DNA of 64,000 nt from Sabethes cyaneus (taxonomy: Eukaryota; Arthropoda; Insecta; Diptera; Culicidae): assembly GCF_943734655.1 (NCBI RefSeq), contig NC_071355.1, forward strand, positions 32,245,964 to 32,309,963, given 5' to 3'. How positions within the stretch are numbered: position 1 is the stretch's first letter; each line of letters begins with the position of its first letter. The notes below the pieces were generated by a model, which saw only the letters and a program-made list of their open reading frames with translations, was not told where the DNA came from and searched no databases. Position numbers and translations under genes: made by a program. This document shows positions 46,891-58,829 of the stretch, piece after piece.

Positions 46891-47752
46891 AAAGAAAAAC
46901 AGAATAGAAGAAAATAAGTGTAGCTATAAGTGTAGGATGACAACTAGAGAAAATTTATTTATGATATCTCAACGAAAACAGTAACAATTAAATTGTGAAA
47001 GAGGGAAAATAAATAGTAAATGAAACAGGTTATAATTTGGCAAAGTAGACAAGCATAGCAGGAAAACATCAATCATGTCAAACAAGTAGACAAAATAATT
47101 TGAATTAGAAGCAAGGTAAAAGAATTACAACTTGAATAAATGTGAACAAAACAGATATTTGTTCTGACGGTTTCATTCGTATAAGAACCCAGTAAGGTTA
47201 TTACACAATAATGAAAACACAACACAAAAATATAAAGTAAACAATAAAATAGAAAAAAAAAACAAATGTAAAAAACCTGATAATCTATTTGAAACTCGTG
47301 TGATTAGGATAATATGAAAATGAGAATATTATTATTGGAATACGCGAACTGACAAATTAGAAACTAAGGTGACAAAGTATGAAAACATAAAAAGATGGAA
47401 GTGCCACGCGAAATCGTCCCAAAACATCTGATCTCTGAAGGGAACCTTTTTGATTTGGATTGAACTAAACATACAAGTTTGATAAGAGGAAACATGCATC
47501 TTTCAAGTCTTGTAGAAAATCTATCAAATATGCATGTTTCCTCTAATCAGTCACATAGGTAAAGTTTCATCCAAATCAGAAAGGTTAAAATTTTGTCATT
47601 TACCCATTTCACATGGAACTATGGAACTGGTCAATATTAAAAAACTGAAAACAAAACAATGTGAGAATAAACTAGTCTATGAAACTGGGGAATAAAACAG
47701 TTTTTATGACTGTATAAAAAATTAAACAAAAAACGTACAGTCAGCACACAGT
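46891..47752. other. A-rich noncoding DNA
   Basis: Plus strand is strongly A-rich after the satellite. A pair of words AACATGCATCTTTC (47,490) and ATATGCATGTTTCCTCT (47,527) form an inverted match. No gene seen. Confidence 0.4.
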
Positions 47753-47938
47753 CATGGGTCACACATAATTGTGGGTCATTTTAACGTTAACTGCTGCTTT
47801 CTGTTTGAATATTACCTAATGATTGATAAAATTATTAATACTCGCTATGAGTAATAATTTTATCAATCAATTGATATAATATTCAATCATAAATCGACAA
47901 TTAAAGTAGAATTGACCCACAATTGTGTGTGACCCATG
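47753..47938. mobile_element. 186-bp MITE
   Basis: The left end CATGGGTCACACATAATTGT is mirrored at the right by ACAATTGTGTGTGACCCATG. A central pair GATTGATAAAATTATTA / TAATAATTTTATCAATC makes the whole element a near hairpin. No frame. Confidence 0.8.
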
Positions 47939-50650
47939 GTTGGGTGCTAACTGCAAAAAAGCTTTAAAAGAAACAGTAAAAAAATTAACGTTCAGCGTGA
48001 TGGACTGGAAAGCTAGACACATTTGGTTAACGTTTGGTTTGGTTTGACCAGTCAGTGCTCCCTTAATGAGCGTTCTAGTCGCGAACGATGAGCGATGATA
48101 GCTAGATAAAACTGCCCACTTCTTGCCCACTTATTGCTACTGATTCTATTGATTAATTTAACAAATTTGTGTTTCGCCTCCGACTCACCCAGAGTTCATC
48201 TATTGTTTGCTTCCAGCTAATTGTCCTATCTGTTAAAATAATGTAGCAAAGGTGAAATTAAAAGGAACAGTTTCATTTTTCTTAACAAATATTTATGGAG
48301 AAAATTATACACACTAAATTTTTTCTACCGAACACCGCAATTTTTTGACGAAATTAGAACGGCTGAATGTTCTTATCTTTAATATCTTTATAATAGCATT
48401 TGATTCCTTTTTTCACTTAAAACGCTTCCGTGATTTTCCTGTTTGCCGCACTCAAAACAGAAACTTCTGAACTAATGTGCCTTAATTAGTCCCAGTTAAT
48501 GTCCTACTCGGCGGAACCCGAGTCCCGAAAGAGCCCAATCATTTTCCCAGGATGAAAGTAAAATCACTTCCCCTGTTCAATTTAGCCGATAGTTTACCGG
48601 CTACTGAAATCTAACCTTAAGCCCTGCCTGGCTTGAGGTTAGAGGCATCCATCAGCAGCAGATCGGAGTTTCCTGAATGACGCCAACGCCACCGGGCCAG
48701 CCGGTGTCGGTCGGTGAGGCGTAGCAGGGCTGCTACAGTGCGGCCTTTAATTAGATTCCCGCCAGCCAGCCCGGGCCGAATAATCGGGATGACCACCGAG
48801 ATGACCGCATCTCTTTCTATCGATTGTCTCGCCTAGAACAGGCACAGAAACAAAAGCAAAAGTGGCCAATCCAGCATGCTGATGGATGGCGATGAGATAG
48901 CGAAGAAGACGGCTTAGATTTGGGTAGAAGCGAATGTTCGTCAGGAAGCGATAGATTTTCGACGAAGATCCATTAAAGTAATGGGGAGAACGGGAAGCGA
49001 CCCGTAAGAAGAAGGAACTCGTAGTGACCGATTGGCACAGGCACTGCGTAAGTGTGATTCTTTGGAAGCGGATTCCGTCCGACTCTAGTGGGTGGAGCCT
49101 ATTTACCCAGCAGCAGTGGGGGGAAGACAAATCAATTCGGACTGAGTAACGACGATCGAAATGGATGAGTCTCATTAATTTGTTCGAGTTCTATTCTGTC
49201 TCGCTGATGTTAATGCTGATGCTGATGGAATGGAACTGGTTTTTTTTGTCTTCTGTCCGGTGGCTCCGGTCGGTTTTTAGACACTGTCGCAAATGACGAC
49301 GTTTAGCAGAATGAGTCGCAGAATATCTCAAGATGCCTACGTTCACTGACGCAGGTACGGCTCGGCTTCGTTTGACATTGACGTCCTCCTTCAAGTGTTT
49401 ATCGTGTACACATTTTTTCTGGCTCCTCGTAACGTTGAACAATATTTACACAAGTCCTGGCCGCAAACAAACGTACTTCAATCGATTTTCACACTAAATG
49501 TACTTGCACTAAAACAGATCGTAAAATTCCTCCCGCCCCAGCAGCCGCCTTCACCACCCACTGCCGAGTGATAGTATTTTACTCTGCAATCAAACTCGTT
49601 AGATCTCGGTAAAGAACGGAGGAGAGTTTTCACTTTCAATTAGAGTGCCACGGGCGATGATGTCAGTTTGTGGTGAAAAACTGGCCGGGTCAATCGCGGA
49701 TGTGTTTCGTTTTTTCTTCGCCTTGTGTGTCCGCCTACCCGCCGCCGAAGCGCTAGAGCGTCCACTAAATCAGCACCAGCAGCAGCAACAGCCAGTGAGT
49801 GAGAATTATGGGAAACATTCTAATAAGTAAGCCGTGTCATACTCAATGGACCTTTTTATTCGAATCACTTCCATTGAAGATCCGTAATTGATTGGTTCTT
49901 CGAAGACATTTATTCGATTCGAAACTGTAACACTTTGCACTGCGATCAAAAAAGATTCCTGGAAATGTGGATTGTGAATGTTCGTTCGGCGAAATTCATT
50001 GACTTTGCAATCGAAGACAGACAGTTTTTGGTATTTTTAGTTCATTTATGCTTCAACAAAAATTTTAAAACATTTAATTTATGTAACATTATTTTGAACA
50101 GATTGTATTATGATATCATTCCTCACGTGCTTAGGGTAAAACGACATTAACTTGCAGCTTTTACATTTCGATGCAAAAAAAAGAAAGACAATCAAACGTG
50201 CTATTTATATTAATCTTTCGCATCCAGCACCGTTTCGGAATGAGACGAGGGCACCCAATTCCCAAATGTGGTCATAAATCTAATAAATATTCGAACCGAA
50301 TAAGACAAAAAAAATCGCCGGACGGCGGACTCGAACTGACCCGTCTCGGCTAGTTCAACAGCGACGAACGAGCGAGGAAGAGAGGCATCATTTATTTATT
50401 ATTTTGGAATTCATATCGTATCACATGTGCCATCCGTTGCCGTTGCTGCTTCTGCTGAGGGATGCTGCCGAGGGGATAAGAAAAAGTATCGTGGCGTGGT
50501 AATCGATAGCGAAGCCACAGCCCTGGACAAGAACCGATCGAAATCGAACCGAGCGGCGTCGTCCCGATCCCCGCGGGAGTGAGTTATGTCTGTCTAAGGT
50601 GAGAGTCATTTGTCAAATTCTGTCGCTTCGATAAATTTTAGCCACGAAAT
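47939..50650. other. Low-copy, GC-richer island, no recognised gene
   Basis: 48,480-50,620 is less AT-rich and lacks transposon motifs. Frame 49,645-49,830 starts with a hydrophobic stretch (FRFFFALCVRLPAAEA) and ends with a short glutamine run; frame 48,747-49,175 (minus) is open but featureless. Either could be part of a host exon, but there is no splice or domain support. Confidence 0.35.
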
Positions 50651-52244
50651 CGATCGCACTGACACCATCACTCGCACCGTCGGTTGGGAATCGTAAGTGT
50701 AGCACTAGCAGGCAATACAAAAGCTAAAGGTTACATTTTTCTCGGCGTGTAACACTTTTGTGACGGGGATATGATAAATGACCGAAAGCAAGCGAGTGTA
50801 TGAAGAAAATATGAACCCTACTACAGATGGGAACAAAGATATTACGAAATTTTTTTTCTCGATTCAAAATACTTGCTGAAAGTTCAATCACAGTCTGAGT
50901 TAGGATAATGGGTTAAAGCGTTTTGTTATAAATAGAGCTTTGCTGACGGAAATATTTTTTAACAAAAACAAACGAAAAATACTTAAAAAAGGTTCCACTA
51001 AATACTTCGTACTCGACTGACTGAGTAATGCTCCTGTAAAACTTTAATTATTTGGTGAAGGTAATGCCAATGCACACCAAGTTTTATGAATGTTGCAGCA
51101 TTAGGTAGTGTTTTTTATCGACTGGATTCAATTGTAACAGACAAACAGAATTGTAACAAACAGAATAAAAGACTAAATGATATGTAAGCAAATGGTAATC
51201 TGTGTGAGCAACTCAAAAATAAAATTATAAATGTATTTTACCACAGTACCCCTTGAAAAAGATACCAACAAAGTGTCGAAACGTAGGGAAAACATCAAAC
51301 TTCAGTCTTGATAAATTGCTCCGAAGACTGCCCTGCCAAATATTAACAGTTGTAGCATTATCACTAAGCTTTCCAATGGTGGTCTTAACATGAAAATCGG
51401 TTTGAGGGCTCTTGGCTAAAACGACGATTTTTGATAAAATCCAATATGGCGACCAAATACAAGATGGCCACCAAAAAATTTTTACTTCATTTGAACGCCT
51501 TGTTCTTCTTCTTTACGGAACCATGCCATTTGTTAGTTGTTTCATTGCAAACTTAGGGAATACCACACCATATAGATCTCAAGGTTTGCTAAAAATTCAA
51601 CTTTTTTTAAAACTTTCTGGCCTCTTGGCGCACGAGGGGTCCACTGTTTCGAAGTATTCAAAGTGAAATTCTTATTTTTCAGCCATTTTCAACCTATCAA
51701 GTGCAAGAGTTCTAATATTTGAAGACCTCGTGTTAGTTGTGGCCCCGTTCCAGCGAGAATTACTCCAATCCTAATGTGCACATTTCGCTATGAACATTTG
51801 GACATCTATTCAATGACAAATTTTTCAAGCTCTACCATTTCAATACTCACGTAGCAGAATCTTCGTTTATTGCTTTTGTATATAACAAGAGGTAATTCAG
51901 CCGACGGCATTAGTTATTAGTTTCCACGATAAAATTGCAATTGCAATACACTCATATTGCACGAGCTTTTGAACCGTTGTTGGGTAAAATTAATTGAAAT
52001 TTTGAGCGGAAAATGGCGTTGAAAGAACAGCTATCTATCACATCGTGCCATCGCACATTGGAGAATGTGATCAAAAAAGTTGGCCAAAAGTCCGAAATAT
52101 GAAATGCATAATTTTTATCTAAACATCGTATGAAGCTAAACATAGCCTACGATAGTTACGTCTGCATTATTCTGTGCTGTGAATAAAATGTTTTTTAAAC
52201 ACAAGATAAATATATAAATTACACTTTAGGAGGTTTAGTTTTGA
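50651..52244. other. AT-rich noncoding DNA
   Basis: Includes AATATGGCGACCAAATAC and CAAGATGGCCACC near 51,441-51,475, a repeated word pair. Also a GTGTCGAAACGTAGGG phrase at 51,272. No gene recognised. Confidence 0.4.
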
Positions 52245-53215
52245 TTCTTGTACTTTGGTGTGTAGAAATGTAAGATAACAAATTTTTAATGATGTTTTAC
52301 GAATTTCGACAAATATAATTTTTAGTCAAATACTCCTCTATGCATTGGTAAAAAGATGAGAATCCCTAATTCTACAGTTTCTCGTGTCATAAAACAGTTC
52401 GAAGAACATCTGACTGTCGATCGTAAGCCACGATGCGGAGTAAATAGTCGTCCGTATAGTGGTAAGGATCACAAGAGTGTAGTCGGGATCTTCGGTCGGA
52501 AACCAAACTCTTCCGTTCGAGATGTAACAAAATAATTGAATCTAAGCAAAAGTTTCGCGCAGAAGGCTAAAACTCCAGCTGGATAAAGTACGTTCAAGGT
52601 TCAGAAGGTCCCAAAGCGTGTCGAAAAACAGAAAACAGTCGTGAAACGTCATTTACTGAAGTTATACCACAAAACGGATGGACGACGAGACCTACGTGAA
52701 AGCAGACTTCAACCGGATTCCGGGGAACCAGCATTTCACTGCCAAGGATAAATTTGATTCTCCACATCTCCGAAAACAGAAGATGTCGAAGTTTGTCAGA
52801 ACATTCTTGAGTTGACAAGCAATTTGTTCATGCGGGAAGCGGAGCACTCATTTAGAGACCACAGATACCATGAATGGACAGATGTATTTGAAACAGAGTG
52901 TCTCCAAAAGCGACTTCTTCCTCGTCTGAAGTTTCACAACCGTCCTACGATTTTCTGGCTGCATTTGGCTTCATCCCATCACGCAAAGGACACACTAGAG
53001 TGAAATAAGGCAAATAATGTCGATTTTGTGCCGAAAGCTACGGGCAATCGAAAAAATGCTGGACTTTTATGAATCAAAATCTTCTGAAAGGTCCTAAAGT
53101 AGTCAAAACAGTTGAAGAGATGAAGAAAGTATGAGTAAATATGCAAAAATATGTCGACTTCGAGGTTGTGCAAAACCTCATGGGTGGGGTTAAGGCCAAA
53201 ATACAGGCATTTGGA
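52245..53215 (+). mobile_element. ITmD37D-like (Tc1/mariner superfamily) transposase pseudogene
   Basis: Plus-strand pieces in order: SKNRKQS and upstream HTH-like debris, MDDETYVKADFNRIPGNQ (first catalytic aspartate motif, MDDET from 52,678), QAICSCGKRS, YLKQ/ECLQKRLLPRL, then PTIFWLHLASSHHAKD (52,940-52,985), where FWPDLASCHYA is usual, and finally a KVW/VQNLMGGVKAKIQAF-type end near 53,160. The second catalytic aspartate is replaced (FWLH for FWPD). Stops and frameshifts are frequent. Terminal repeats could not be found. Confidence 0.8.
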
Positions 53216-53765
53216 TATGGAAGCGAAACAAAATAAAATAAAAATGACGAAATTAAGTTTAATTGTTTCATTTTATAACCTGAAGTTTGGATGGTAAACG
53301 GATAAAAGCTCGAGTTTTGCTATTAGAATTGTTGCGTTGGCCCAGTAATTGCTCTCTAGTCTACCAGCCAGCAATGCAGTGTGCCGACAAAAACGGGTCT
53401 TTAAAGATGGTTAAGCCTAAGGTTGTAACAAAACAAACGTAAAAGTATGGTTTCCGCATTCATGGCTATATTCTGGTCACCCAACTTGCAAACTCATCAT
53501 ATGTTTGTGGATATCAAGATGGCGTGCGATTCAGTCAAGCAAAATAAGCTATGGCAGATAAACATGGGGACGTGAATGATAGCGATTTCTACGGATAACG
53601 CAGCCAGCTGGAGCCCCGTAGTACACTAAAACTCCTGGTGATTCTTTATGGGCATCATGGGCGTAGCGAAGGGGGGGTGGGGGGGGTTTGGGGGTTCAAA
53701 CCCCTTCCAGAAGAAAATTTGTTCTACACTTTCAAGCTTGAAATTTCACAACCATCAGTTTAGAG

Positions 53766-54149
53766 CAGGACCCGACAACGTCACTTTCAATTGCAAATCG
53801 TCACTCCACAATGAAGCAATGAAGCTTCTTCAATCAGTGTCAGTAAAACGGGTTTCACTTCAGCATGACGATCGGTTTTAAAGTTTCATTTTCACTTTTC
53901 TATCAAATATTCAGCAGAAGTTCAGTAACTTTTAACGCAAATGAAGTGAATTTGCGTAACATTTCCCATATGTATGTCGCTGGATTTTCGTGCTTGACTT
54001 TCAGTTGTCGTCACTTGGAACAGTCACCAACATCAGCTAAAGCTTGCTTGAAACGTTGTGTTCAATAAATGAAACCAGTCGCTTCATGTATGATGCGAAT
54101 TTGAGAGAAAGTCAGCTTCATTTATTTGTTTCGACTATGCCGGGTCCTA
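53766..54149. mobile_element. hAT-type MITE inserted in composite copy B
   Basis: Ends CAGGACCCGACA and, on the minus strand, TAGGACCCGGCA. The perfect 8-bp duplication GTTTAGAG occurs at 53,758-53,765 and 54,150-54,157. The sequence either side of it joins to match copy A (AATTTC..AATTGCTTAGAGCAC there), showing a clean insertion. No transposase. Confidence 0.85.
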
Positions 54150-54347
54150 GTTTAGAGCACAAGAAAATTTACAGGGCTGGTTGTACGATCCTCGTCAGCA
54201 GCTTAGAGTCGGGATGGTTCGTGCTGTTTTAAGCTTCATTCAACTTGATTTTAGGGTACTCGTCGCTCATTTCGCAGGCGTTTCTGAACTTGTAGATTTT
54301 TTTTTTCTTTTTAAAAAATAAAAAATGTCGGTTAGACTCGGTCAAGC

Positions 54348-54419
54348 CATATCGCATTGAGTCCCTCTGTTCTGGGTGACGGTCATATCGCGTTGAGTCC
54401 CTCTGTTCTGGGTGACGGT
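54348..54419. repeat. 36-bp tandem duplication
   Basis: Two copies of a 36-base unit starting CATATCGC.TTGAGTCCCT lie directly next to each other, differing at one base. They lie inside the captured RT C-terminal region; copy A has one unit. Confidence 0.8.
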
Positions 54420-55589
54420 GGGGTTGTTGAATATAACCGTTTTCCTTACGACGTATCCTGTTCACCGTAGCTTACTGACTATTGCCAAAACCATTGGTAG
54501 TCTCCTCAAGTAGTGTCCTTTGATTCATGCACCTGCGTCACTCTTCACTTCCAGCTTGTACTCCGCCAAATATCGTCCGCAAGGGCGTGTATGTGCTCAG
54601 TGCGCATTGTTAAAAGTAGGGGATTTGTACATTGTCAGCTTCGTACGGCGGCTTATGCCTCTTGATCGTACCGTATTGCGAAGGGCAAAGTAGACTCGAT
54701 GTCCTGCTTGAATACGTCGCTGGATCTCCTCCTTTGTTTTGTGTTGCTGTCCGCGGTCACCAGCGATCCCACAAATCTACCACTTCTGGTTCGTCGTTGT
54801 CAACAATTACCGTCCGCGAAAAGCGCGCGTTGGTCTCGTTTGGACTTCTATCATGTATGTATTTTGTCTTCGACGCATTTATTCTATGCTCAATTCTCCT
54901 GGACTCTGCTTTCAGTCTAGCGCAAATGGCCTCCGCCGTGATAATGTTTCTGGCTTTAATATCAAAGCGCAAAGCCTGCGTAGTTTGCTACAATTACTGA
55001 TCAAACTTCAAACTTCTCGATTGGATATCTGCTTGTCGAATTACCCCCTCAAGAGCGATCTTGAAAAGCATGCAGGATAAGTTGTCAGCTTGTTTCAACC
55101 CTGGCCGCGTCTCGAAGGGACTCGATCCTATGGACTCTTACAGCCTCTCCCAGCCGAGATTCGAACACACAACATGCCTCGATGCCAACTTAAAAGCAAA
55201 ATTTTAACATTTCTCTTATTTTATTTTAATTCGATTTTTTTGTCAAATGAATAGCTTTTAACTGAAAATAATTCTCCATTTCTTGAATAAACTGCATAAG
55301 TTTAGGCTATATTCGATTTTTTTTTGTAAACCCCCCCCCCCAAGAAACTTTTCTGGCTACGCCCCTGATGGGCATGGGCAATCACTGACACTAAAGAAAG
55401 TAATTCGAAGTAATTCGAAAATAGATTGTTCCGCAGACGCATAAATTATAAGTTGCATCAAATCACATCACATTTGTTACAACGCGCCTATCACCTTCGT
55501 GATCTTGTTGTCGTCCTGTATAGCGCACTAACTTTCCGTATACACTATAACGAAATTATCTCCAGAGCCATTTATTTATTTATTTTTAA

Positions 55590-55965
55590 TATCGCCAAGG
55601 AGTTTCGTGACTCGTACTGTTTTTGATCCTTGAAAGGTCTGTTTTGGAATTCGGATTAGTGATCTGGTGTCCATATCAACAAATTTGGATCGCTAGAATC
55701 CAGAAAGCAGTGCAGAAAAAATTTCTACGGTATGCTTTGCGCAGTCTTCCATGGCATGATCCCAGAAACCTTCCGTCATATGAGGAACGCTGCCGTTTGC
55801 TTAACTTGGAGACTCTTGAAAGAAGACGTGCCAACGCTCAAGCCACGTTCCTGGCTAGATTGCTATTCGGAGATATTGACAGCCCCGCTCTTCTGAGTCA
55901 ACTGAACCTGTATGCTCTTGAACGACCCCTCAGAACTAGGTATTTCTTGCACCCCAGCTAGCATT
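55590..55965 (+). mobile_element. Jockey/CR1-like RT C-terminal fragment
   Basis: The frame gives IAKEFRDSYCF, then ERSVLEFGLVIWCPYQQIW, IARIQKAVQKKFLRYALRSL, PWHDPRNLPSYEERCRLLNL and ERRRANAQATFLARLLFG. It is the same family as 30,076-31,345 (compare RRFLRFALRHLPWRDP). It is truncated at the 5-prime side and followed by AT-rich DNA with no clear tail. Confidence 0.8.
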
Positions 55966-56249
55966 TTCATATGTATATAAAAGATAAAAATCAGCATTAC
56001 GTACAGATATACATACTCATAAATTATATTTGATGTGCAAAATTAGCATATCCGTACTATTTTGGAGGTGATATACGTGATTAGGAATAATTATAAGCGT
56101 TACGACTATACAAGTATTTATATACGATAATATCCGATTAAGCGCGACACGCTTCGTAATGCTATACGACTTTGTGCTGAAAATCGTGTGTATGTCAGTT
56201 ATTAACATTATATACGATAGAAAATCGACTTGGGCCCACTTTATCAAGC

Positions 56250-57260
56250 TTTAGTTACGACTAGAGGACCCGGCGCGCGTTGCTACGCCATTCTAAAAAG
56301 GGGGTACATGCATAATCCTGAAGATTTGATTAATTGTAATCTGCAACCAAGAGCTTTGACAACCCAAGATATTCCTAAATCATGCCGCAAATTTCTAATC
56401 CAACGCATCAGCATTTGTGACTCGAGCAGCAAGTCCAACGTAACGATTTGGGTTTTATTACCAACCCTTAAAATGGCAATTTTGGCAAAATCGTAATGAA
56501 ATATCAGTGCAGTTTGATTAAAATCAGTTGAAAATTGGTCAGAAATCATAAACTTAGTGTAATCTCAACATTATTTTCTTCATATTTTCATTTCACCAAT
56601 GTATTTTCTCTTTAATTTTGTTTTTAAAATAAGTATTATATTATCTCTCTATGTTATCTAAAATTTATCCTATATTTTAGTATGGACGGCAATACTCACG
56701 AGTTCGATTACTTTGAATATTGCAAAAATTCTGAAAATATCTGCCTCCGAAAACCTTCACACGCCAAATTTGGTTCCATTTGCTTGATTATTTCCCGAGT
56801 TATGAAGAAATTTATGTTTCATTTGTATGGGAGCCCCCCCTTCTAGAGGGGGAGGGGTCTCAAACAACCATAGAAAAAAAAATCCTACCTCTAGAAACCC
56901 CCACCTGCCAAATTTGGTTCCATTTGCTTGATTAATAGTCAAGTTATGAGGAAATCTTGGTTTTATTTGTATGGGAGCCCCCCCTCTTAGAGAAGGAGGG
57001 TTCTCAATATACCATACCAAAAATTTCTGCCTCCAAAAACCTTCACATGCCAAATTTGGTTCCATTTGCTTGATTATTTCCCGAGTTATAAAGAAATTTG
57101 TGTTTCATTTGTATGGAAGCCCCCCCTTCTAGAAGGGGAGGGGTCTCAAACCTTGCTAACAACATTCCTCACATCAAACACAATGTGTATGCCAAGTTTC
57201 ATCAAAATTCGTCGAGCGGTTTGCGAGTCTATACCGGACACACGAATAGCATTTCATTTT
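56250..57260. repeat. Repeat with three 144-152-bp units
   Basis: Units start GCCAAATTTGGTTCCATTTG at 56,763, 56,907 and 57,059. Each continues CTTGATTA, a GAGTTAT or AAGTTAT word and GTATGG(G/A)AGCCCCCCC, then a purine-rich GGGGAGGGGTCTC-like block. The array is preceded by GACCCGGCGCGCGTTGCTAC (56,269) and followed by ATGCCAAGTTTCATCAAAAT and a TATATATATAGAT end (57,260-57,275). It looks like a nonautonomous interspersed element; class not settled. Confidence 0.6.
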
Positions 57261-57275
57261 TATATATATATAGAT

Positions 57276-57858
57276 TTCGAATTTGTTAAGAGATATTTAC
57301 GATAATTTACGTACATTGATATACGAGTTGGTGCTAGCTGGGACCTGCAGGGACGGAATGCAAACTATTTATGGTAATGCAATTCAACGAACTCTACGGT
57401 TGGTTCGATTTCAACATGACGCCTAATAATTTTCAGCGACGACTCTCTCGTAGACGATAAATTTGTAATAGTACTATTGTATGTATTTACTGTCGTAGTT
57501 GTTTATATCATGAAGGCCATATAGTGTCCGATGATTTTTTTGACTAATAAAAACAAATAAACAAATATATAAATATGCTAATATAGTAAAAATAATCAAA
57601 CGCAGCAGATTGTATTTGGCTGGATATGTGGCTAGAATACCTAATGAAAATGTAGCCAAAATTTATTCGGCATGGAATCAGAATCAAGTCGTCGATTACG
57701 ATGTGGGCATTTTTATTTTGCGAAACAGGCCTAATTCTGCTTATCTTAACTAGTTATGGAGACAGCGGCATCTGCTTCTCAAAACGACCAAGTGCCGTGG
57801 GATGTGGGATGAAACCCAAATCTAGGCGGATAATAGTAATTACGCTAGTCCTAGGTAT
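57276..57858. other. AT-rich noncoding DNA
   Basis: No gene; AAACAAATAAACAAATATATAAATATG is a simple low-complexity run near 57,548 that may be a retrotransposon tail with WLDMWLEYL-like debris after it. A short RTE-like phrase (AGYVARIPNENVAK) at 57,620-57,660 on the plus strand suggests another RT C-terminal scrap. Confidence 0.4.
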
Positions 57859-58602
57859 ATAGTGCCTTCAGAGAAAATTTGTTATTTCAACCTCCGCATT
57901 TTTTGGTGCATATGATGTTAGGGTGACCATAAATGTTTTCAGCAAAGTTAAAGAACAATAAATTTTGAGTAATTTTGCTAAAGAAATGAAAGTCCTATCT
58001 CTTATGGTTGATAGCCCAAGTAACAATTTGGGTTTTATTACACTCTTATGATGGCATTCAAGACCAAAATTGGTCCTGAAAACCACCATAAAAGTACAAC
58101 AAAACTTACATTGTTGCTTGGGAGGCTGGAGCAATTTAAAGTTTTTTTTTAATCGGGATGGACCTTAAAAATCCGTTTTTTTCTTTATATCTCCTTTCGT
58201 GTTTTTTTTCTCAAATTATGCCTTCTGAGCACTTTCACATCCATTGAAAACGCACATGTTGTTTGAAGGTATTAAGTCGCTATCTACTTCGGTTCGCACG
58301 TAGCTTCACTGAAGCTAAGATAGCGACTTGATTCCTTCAAACAAAATGTGCGTTTTCAATGGATGTGAAGGTGCTCAACAGGCATAATTTGTGAAAAATA
58401 AACACTAAAGGAGATATAAAGAAAAAAACGGATTCTTAAAGTTACTTAAAATTTGTTGTTCTTTAACTTTGCTGAACATTTTATTCAGCTAACTTAAGCC
58501 ACAAAAAAATGTTTTGGACACGCTTACTATGATGGCCACCCAACGTCATATGCCCCAAGAAATGCGGAAGTTGAAATAACAAATTTTCTCTGAAGATACT
58601 AT
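57859..58602. mobile_element. 744-bp fold-back element
   Basis: Left arm begins ATAGTGCCTTCAGAGAAAAT, right arm ends inverted ATTTTCTCTGAAGATACTAT. Matching continues inward to a central hairpin AAGTCGCTATCT / AGATAGCGACTT around 58,280-58,335, whose loop contains the near palindrome TAGCTTCACTGAAGCTA. The left arm carries a later 108-bp MITE; without it the arms are about 300 bases each. No coding frame. Confidence 0.85.
58015..58122. mobile_element. 108-bp CCCAAG-type MITE inside the fold-back left arm
   Basis: Ends CCCAAGTAACAATTTGGG and, on the minus strand, CCCAAGCAACAATGTAAG. It breaks the arm symmetry exactly where the right arm has no counterpart. Confidence 0.75.
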
Positions 58603-58617
58603 GTACTATAAACTAGA

Positions 58618-58800
58618 CCAGTGATGGTCAAACTGCGGCCCGTGGCTGCAAGAGGCCCATCGAGATGTTTTTTTTGTATGCCAGAAGGGCATTGGGTTAA
58701 AAGGTCACTGCGACAGGCTTAATGATCGTTTTTTGTTGCAGGCCCCGATTCCTGTATCGTGTGATCGAGATGTTTCGTGTGGCCCGCGGACTGATTTGAG
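58618..58800. repeat. Possible hAT-type terminus
   Basis: CCAGTGATGGTCAAACTGCG is followed by CCCGTGGC and a later GTGGCCCGCGGAC word at 58,780. Such CAGTG..AAACTGCGG starts occur at ends of some hAT elements. No matching opposite end is visible, so this is tentative. Confidence 0.3.
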
Positions 58801-58829
58801 AGTTGGTGGATTTATGAGTAACTTTTTTG

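Larger units (their letters stand above)
53656..55367 (-). mobile_element. hAT-like composite transposon carrying a captured RTE RT fragment, copy B
   Basis: Minus-strand ends CAGGGGCGTAGCCAG (55,367) and, on the plus strand, CATGGGCGTAGCGAAG (53,656). The perfect 8-bp duplication ATGGGCAT flanks it at 53,648-53,655 and 55,368-55,375. It is collinear with copy A: G run, AT-rich leader, TTCGAATCTCGGCTGGGAGA, TAGGATCGAGTCCCTTC, then RTE RT debris (CMLFKIALEG-like, NASKTKYIHDR, a GYGEQDTS region, FNNPTVTQNRG) and the closing AAATTTGTTCTACACTTTC block near 53,717. A 384-bp hAT-type MITE and a 36-bp tandem duplication (54,348-54,419) are private to this copy. Confidence 0.85.
53440..55500 (+). mobile_element. 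RTE retrotransposon fragment interrupted by composite copy B
   Basis: Left piece (53,440-53,655) reads THHMFVDIKMACDSVKQNKL, a motif A region, and later TLVILYGH at the junction. Right piece (55,376-55,500) continues GQSLTLKKVI and MFRRRINYKLHQI, the equivalent of ALKEADRR and RRRMNHELHQ. The two join across the 8-bp duplication ATGGGCAT. The region between motifs A and C-terminus is already deleted. Confidence 0.7.

Noticed and set aside
45918..46943. 341-codon minus-strand reading frame
   Set aside because: It is the translation of the (GAGTA)n satellite. The repeated LLYST pattern follows from a 5-base unit and has no independent support.
49645..49830. Possible secreted-protein exon with a hydrophobic start and glutamine run
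   Set aside because: Only 61 codons, with no splice sites or domain supporting it and a stop followed by AT-rich DNA.
50310..50360. Possible tRNA or tRNA-derived SINE on the minus strand (GTTCGAGTCC followed by a T run)
   Set aside because: The B-box-like word and T run are present, but no matching acceptor stem or A box could be placed at the right distance.
55120..55185. GAGATTCGAAC-like word (a tRNA T-arm in reverse) in composite copy B
   Set aside because: It belongs to a block shared with composite copy A and has no cloverleaf around it.
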